A stretch of DNA of 64,000 bases, from NCBI RefSeq assembly GCF_039541075.1, contig NZ_BAABFN010000022.1, positions 248,001 through 312,000 on the forward strand. Direction: 5' to 3'. The notes beneath the pieces were generated by a model, which had not been told where the DNA came from, made no database searches, and saw nothing but the letters and a program-made list of their open reading frames with translations. This stretch comes from Compostibacter hankyongensis (GTDB lineage Bacteria; Bacteroidota; Bacteroidia; Chitinophagales; Chitinophagaceae). Every line of letters starts with the position of its first letter. Position 1 is the first letter of the stretch. The position numbers were made by a program, and so were the translations under genes. Of this stretch, positions 61,233-64,000 are shown one piece after another.

Positions 61233-62939
61233 CTATGGCCTGTTGCGGTACCGGGGGCCTCTTCCATACGAAGCGCCACCCTGCCCCTGCTGGGGTCCGC
61301 CGGAACGGTCAGCCAGGTTCATCCGGATCTGCCGCCCTTTCATCTTCCGGCCGTCCAGCGCGCGGATCATCTGCTGGGCGGCATCGGTATCGATCTCCAC
61401 AAAGCTGTTCATTTCTTTCAGGTCGATCCTTCCCAGCACCTGTTTCGGCAGATCGCTCATATCGAGGATAAACTGCAGGAAGCTGGCTTTGTAGAATCCG
61501 TCTTTGCTGCCCACGTTTATGAATAAACGTACTTTTCCGCTTTCGGGACGATACCGGTCCTGCCCGCGGTCACGGTCGCGGTAAGGAGTATCCCGGGTCG
61601 TGCGCCGCTCCGTCCTCGCATTCAGATCGGGAGCGTCGCGGTAATATTCGAGGAAACGGTTAAATTCCAGCGAAGCCATACGCGTAAGCAGCTCTTCCTT
61701 GCTCATATCCGCAAAACGTTCGGTGAGCTGAGGCAGATAATGCTCATAATCGCCATGGGAGATATCCGCATCGTGTATGCGGTCGATAAAGTGAAAAAAC
61801 TGCTTTTCGCATACTTCCTTTCCGGAAGGCACCGGCTTGCGTACGAAACGCGCCTTGACCAGCCTTTCTATCTCGCGCAGCTTCCCGGTCTCCCGCATAT
61901 GGATCAGGGAGATGCAGGTGCCGGAGCGCCCTGCCCGGGCTGTACGTCCGCTCCGGTGCGTATATACTTCCGTATCGTCGGGAAGAGCATAGTTGATCAC
62001 ATGGGTGATGCTGTCCACATCGATGCCGCGGGCAGCCACATCCGTGGCAATAAGCAGCTGCAGGGTGCGGTCCCGGAAATCTTTCATCACCTTGTCCCGC
62101 TGCGGCTGCGAAAGATCGCCGTGCAGCGCGTCGATGCCGTATCCTTCACGACGGAGCTTGTCGGCGATTTCCTGCGCATCGGCTTTCGTACGGGTAAAGA
62201 TGATACCATACATCTCGGGATGATAGTCCACGATCCGCTTTAAGGCTTCGTAACGGTCATGCGCCGAGGTCATATAATATTCATGGGAGATGTTGGCGGC
62301 GGCGGTGTTCTGCCGGCCGACGGACACTTCCTTCGGGTTTTTCATAAAGCGCGCGGCAATACGGCGCACCCCTTCGGGCATGGTGGCCGAAAACAGCCAG
62401 GTAGAAAGACGGCTTACGGTTTTCTCCAGGATGTAATCAATATCATCCCGGAAGCCCATGTTCAGCATTTCGTCCGCTTCATCCAGCACTACCTGCTGCA
62501 CGGTGCCCAGGTCCACGGCCTTGCGTTCGATGAGATCGATCAGCCGCCCCGGAGTGGCGATGATCAGCTGTACGCCCTGTCTGAGCTGCCGGATCTGCGG
62601 ACCGATAGAGGTGCCCCCATAGACGGCAATGGCACGCACTTTGGGGAGATAGCGGGCAAAGACCTCGAGATCGGCGGCGATCTGCATGCACAGCTCACGC
62701 GTGGGCGCCAGCACCAGGGCCTGCACCTCCCGGCTGTCCGTATCGAGATGCTGCAGCAACGGCAGGCCGAAAGCCGCGGTTTTGCCGGTACCCGTCTGGG
62801 CCAGCCCTACAAAGTCCTGTGTCTGGGCTAATAAGCAGGGGATAGCCTGCTGCTGGATGGGAGTAGGTTCCTGAAAACCCCGTTCGGCAATCGCCTGGAT
62901 CAGTTCCGCACGTAACCCCAACGCTTCAAATGCTTGCAT
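61233..62939 (-). CDS. DEAD-box ATP-dependent RNA helicase with DbpA-type RNA-binding domain
   Basis: 568 residues from the ATG at 62939; the frame runs to 63221, but those codons overlap a neighbouring gene and lack helicase sequence. Motifs in order: Q motif GFQEPTPIQQQAIP, Walker A AQTGTGKTAAFG, PTREL, TPGRLIDL, LDEADEMLNMGF (DEAD), FSATMP, IIFTRTKADAQEI, and HRSGRTARAGRSG. The C-terminal domain (KVRLFINVGSKDGFYKASFL) is a DbpA-like RNA-binding fold, followed by a Gly/Arg-rich tail. It remodels ribosomal or messenger RNA; CsdA/DeaD is the closest type. Cold-induced relatives are known, but no cold-shock element is visible here. Confidence 0.95.
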   Translation of the reverse strand: MQAFEALGLRAELIQAIAERGFQEPTPIQQQAIPCLLAQTQDFVGLAQTGTGKTAAFGLPLLQHLDTDSREVQALVLAPTRELCMQIAADLEVFARYLPKVRAIAVYGGTSIGPQIRQLRQGVQLIIATPGRLIDLIERKAVDLGTVQQVVLDEADEMLNMGFRDDIDYILEKTVSRLSTWLFSATMPEGVRRIAARFMKNPKEVSVGRQNTAAANISHEYYMTSAHDRYEALKRIVDYHPEMYGIIFTRTKADAQEIADKLRREGYGIDALHGDLSQPQRDKVMKDFRDRTLQLLIATDVAARGIDVDSITHVINYALPDDTEVYTHRSGRTARAGRSGTCISLIHMRETGKLREIERLVKARFVRKPVPSGKEVCEKQFFHFIDRIHDADISHGDYEHYLPQLTERFADMSKEELLTRMASLEFNRFLEYYRDAPDLNARTERRTTRDTPYRDRDRGQDRYRPESGKVRLFINVGSKDGFYKASFLQFILDMSDLPKQVLGRIDLKEMNSFVEIDTDAAQQMIRALDGRKMKGRQIRMNLADRSGGPQQGQGGASYGRGPRYRNRP

Positions 62940-63003
62940 GAAGTATCTTATTACAATATTCTGGCGGCAAAGGTAGGTTAAAAAACCCGCTTCGCCCATT
63001 TCC

Positions 63004-63459
63004 TCAGCGGTCTTTCCCCTCCAGGCGGTCCACATACGAAAGCGTGCCCAGGCGAACAGAAAGGGGTACGTGCAGGCGTTTTTCGGTCTGCCACTCCATT
63101 TTACAGAAAAATCCGTAACACCGGTCGTAATAAAATCCGGACGGAAGCCGGTTCCCATGGCCGGGAGCACCGGGCGGAAGAGCGGCAGACAGGGGCAGCG
63201 GTACAAAAGCCGCAACGGCATCCGCTGAAGAAGGGGCAGCGGGACGGCGCAGGACCTCCTGCAGGGTAGCCGGTTGCGGCAAGGTCATCGGCGCTCTTGC
63301 CGGTTGCGGCAAGGTCATCTGCCTGCCCGGCGGCTGCGGCAAAGCCAGCGGCCCGCCTGCCTGCTGCGCTGCGGCAGGGAACACCGTCAGGGCAATCAGC
63401 CCCGCGCAAAGCACCAGGCGCTGCTGATCTTTCACCGTTATCCGGACAATCCTGAACAT
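63004..63459 (-). CDS. Small exported protein with LPQP repeats, function unknown
   Basis: 151 residues. A signal sequence (LVLCAGLIALTVFPAAAQQ) is followed by three LPQP units (LALPQP, MTLPQP, MTLPQP), which arise from tandem repeats in the DNA (CGGTTGCGGCAAGGTCATC at 63272 and 63301, third copy diverged). A central Ala/Pro-rich linker leads to a C-terminal region with two cysteines (YDRCYGFFCKMEWQTEK) that looks conserved, and ends RLGTLSYVDRLEGKDR. I recognise this tail from hypothetical Bacteroidota proteins but know of no function. Another frame on the same strand (63101-63574) covers part of it and is less likely. Confidence 0.65.
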   Translation of the reverse strand: MFRIVRITVKDQQRLVLCAGLIALTVFPAAAQQAGGPLALPQPPGRQMTLPQPARAPMTLPQPATLQEVLRRPAAPSSADAVAAFVPLPLSAALPPGAPGHGNRLPSGFYYDRCYGFFCKMEWQTEKRLHVPLSVRLGTLSYVDRLEGKDR

Positions 63460-63474
63460 ATATCAAATGTAAGG

Positions 63475-63691
63475 AATTCCGGCGGTTCACCTGATGATCG
63501 AAACCGCGAAGGCGGACGAATGAAGCCCCAAAAGCAAACAAGTTTGCTTTTGGGCGGAATGAAGAACGCCGCACGCATCAGCGTGCGCGGTTTTGATTCC
63601 CTGCATGGGAAAGAAGGAATCAGCGGAGCGGCTGGAGGCTGCGAAGCTAATTCCGGCGGTTCACCCGCCGATCAAAACCGCGAAAGCCACG
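63475..63691. repeat. Patch of direct and inverted repeats (intergenic)
   Basis: AATTCCGGCGGTTCACC occurs at 63475-63491 and again at 63649-63665, each followed by a diverged GATC-AAACCGCG segment. CGCGGTTTTGAT (63587-63598) is the inverse of 63671-63682. A 13-bp perfect hairpin with a 2-nt loop spans 63527-63554 (CCCAAAAGCAAAC and its complement), and CGCACGC/GCGTGCG pair at 63570-63587. GGAATCAGC (63616-63624) and GCTAATTCC (63646-63654) form the same mismatched stem as the hairpins behind the tRNA. The open frames across 63460-63797 look like repeat translation, not genes. Confidence 0.75.
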
Positions 63692-63797
63692 CTTCCTATT
63701 CCTCTATCCGGATAAAAGCAATTTGAAAAATAACCCCGTACAATGTACCTTACGGAACGGCAGCTTGTATACCGTTTATCGCTAAACTCTCATCATA

Positions 63798-64000
63798 ATG
63801 CGTTCGTTCCTGAAGCTTACCGTTTTTTTTCTGCTTACGGGTCCTCTTTCCCTGCCGGCCCAACAGTCCGTCCGGCTCAGCTCGCCCGACGGCAGCATCC
63901 GCTTTGCATTCCGGTGTACAGACAGCCTGCCGGTCTACGAAGTATTCTTTAAGGAGAAGAATATCGTATACCCCTCTCCGTTAAGCCTGGACTTTGCAGA
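63798..64000 (+). CDS. GH97-family glycoside hydrolase, N-terminal part (cut by right edge)
   Basis: Only the first 67 codons are in the window. A signal peptide (MRSFLKLTVFFLLTGPLSLP, then AQQ) is followed by SVRLSSPDGSIRFAFRCTD and then VYEVFFKEKNIVYPSPLSLD, which matches the start of the GH97 N-terminal beta domain. GH97 enzymes (SusB type) are periplasmic alpha-glucosidases or alpha-galactosidases needing Ca2+. The catalytic domain is outside, so activity cannot be judged. No clear promoter could be placed upstream. Confidence 0.8.
   Translation, partial: MRSFLKLTVFFLLTGPLSLPAQQSVRLSSPDGSIRFAFRCTDSLPVYEVFFKEKNIVYPSPLSLDFA

Noticed and set aside
62940..63221. N-terminal extension of the DEAD-box helicase
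   Set aside because: The extra residues overlap the small exported protein gene and lack helicase-family sequence; the ATG at 62939 precedes the normal Q-motif region.
63272..63340. Possible CRISPR-like repeat array
   Set aside because: Only two or three in-frame units of 29-30 bp with no spacer diversity; they encode the LPQP repeats.

Overview
The window looks like a chromosomal segment of a Bacteroidota bacterium, probably of the Chitinophagaceae type. The reasons are three SusC/SusD pairs, promoters that fit the Bacteroidota -7 consensus TAnnTTTG, many Tat-exported Gfo/Idh/MocA and DUF1080 proteins, a YpdA-type bacillithiol reductase and a GH97 N-terminus. Base composition is moderately GC-rich and coding is dense. 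The genus cannot be fixed from sequence reading alone.

Layout. 1-6400: a SusD fragment (cut by the left edge) and SusC on the minus strand, divergent from an exported GH78-like alpha-L-rhamnosidase. 6463-7449: tRNA-Pro(UGG) followed by a 400-bp patch of nested inverted repeats, then a DUF433 antitoxin with a broken DUF5615 toxin. 7470-13782: an SRPBCC protein divergent from a GlxA-type AraC regulator, two small lipoproteins, a CPA2 antiporter and a KgtP-like permease. 13770-20615: the complete branched-chain amino-acid operon ilvD-ilvB-ilvN-ilvC-ilvA (minus strand), preceded by a leader peptide rich in Val/Leu/Ile and an attenuator.

20926-57398 is the most interesting part: about 36 kb of plus-strand genes in three blocks, each headed by the palindrome CGGGTACGTACCCG (one block has a second, degenerate copy). 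Block 1 has SusC/D, two amidohydrolases around an exported DegT aminotransferase, a beta-propeller/HEAT lipoprotein, a HiPIP and DUF1080. Block 2 has an Nramp-like permease with altered metal site, a quinoprotein sugar dehydrogenase fused to cytochrome c, an SDR-like oxidoreductase, a DapA-like lyase, an M20 deacylase, an enolase-superfamily enzyme, a cupredoxin protein, a second beta-propeller lipoprotein, an Na+/solute symporter and a cytosolic Gfo/Idh/MocA. Block 3 has SusC/D, an alpha/beta hydrolase, two Tat-type Gfo/Idh/MocA proteins, a NagA-like deacetylase and an oxidoreductase-like lipoprotein. No classical glycoside hydrolase is present. The gene set suggests (inference) one co-regulated system in which a glycoside, possibly N-acylated or amino-substituted, is imported, oxidised in the periplasm with dedicated electron carriers, cleaved through keto intermediates, and finished by a sugar-acid type cytosolic route.

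57404-64000: pncB, a META-domain lipoprotein, a beta-hydroxyacid dehydrogenase, ypdA, a DEAD-box helicase, a small exported protein with LPQP repeats, a second patch of inverted repeats related to the one after the tRNA, and the start of a GH97 gene cut by the right edge.
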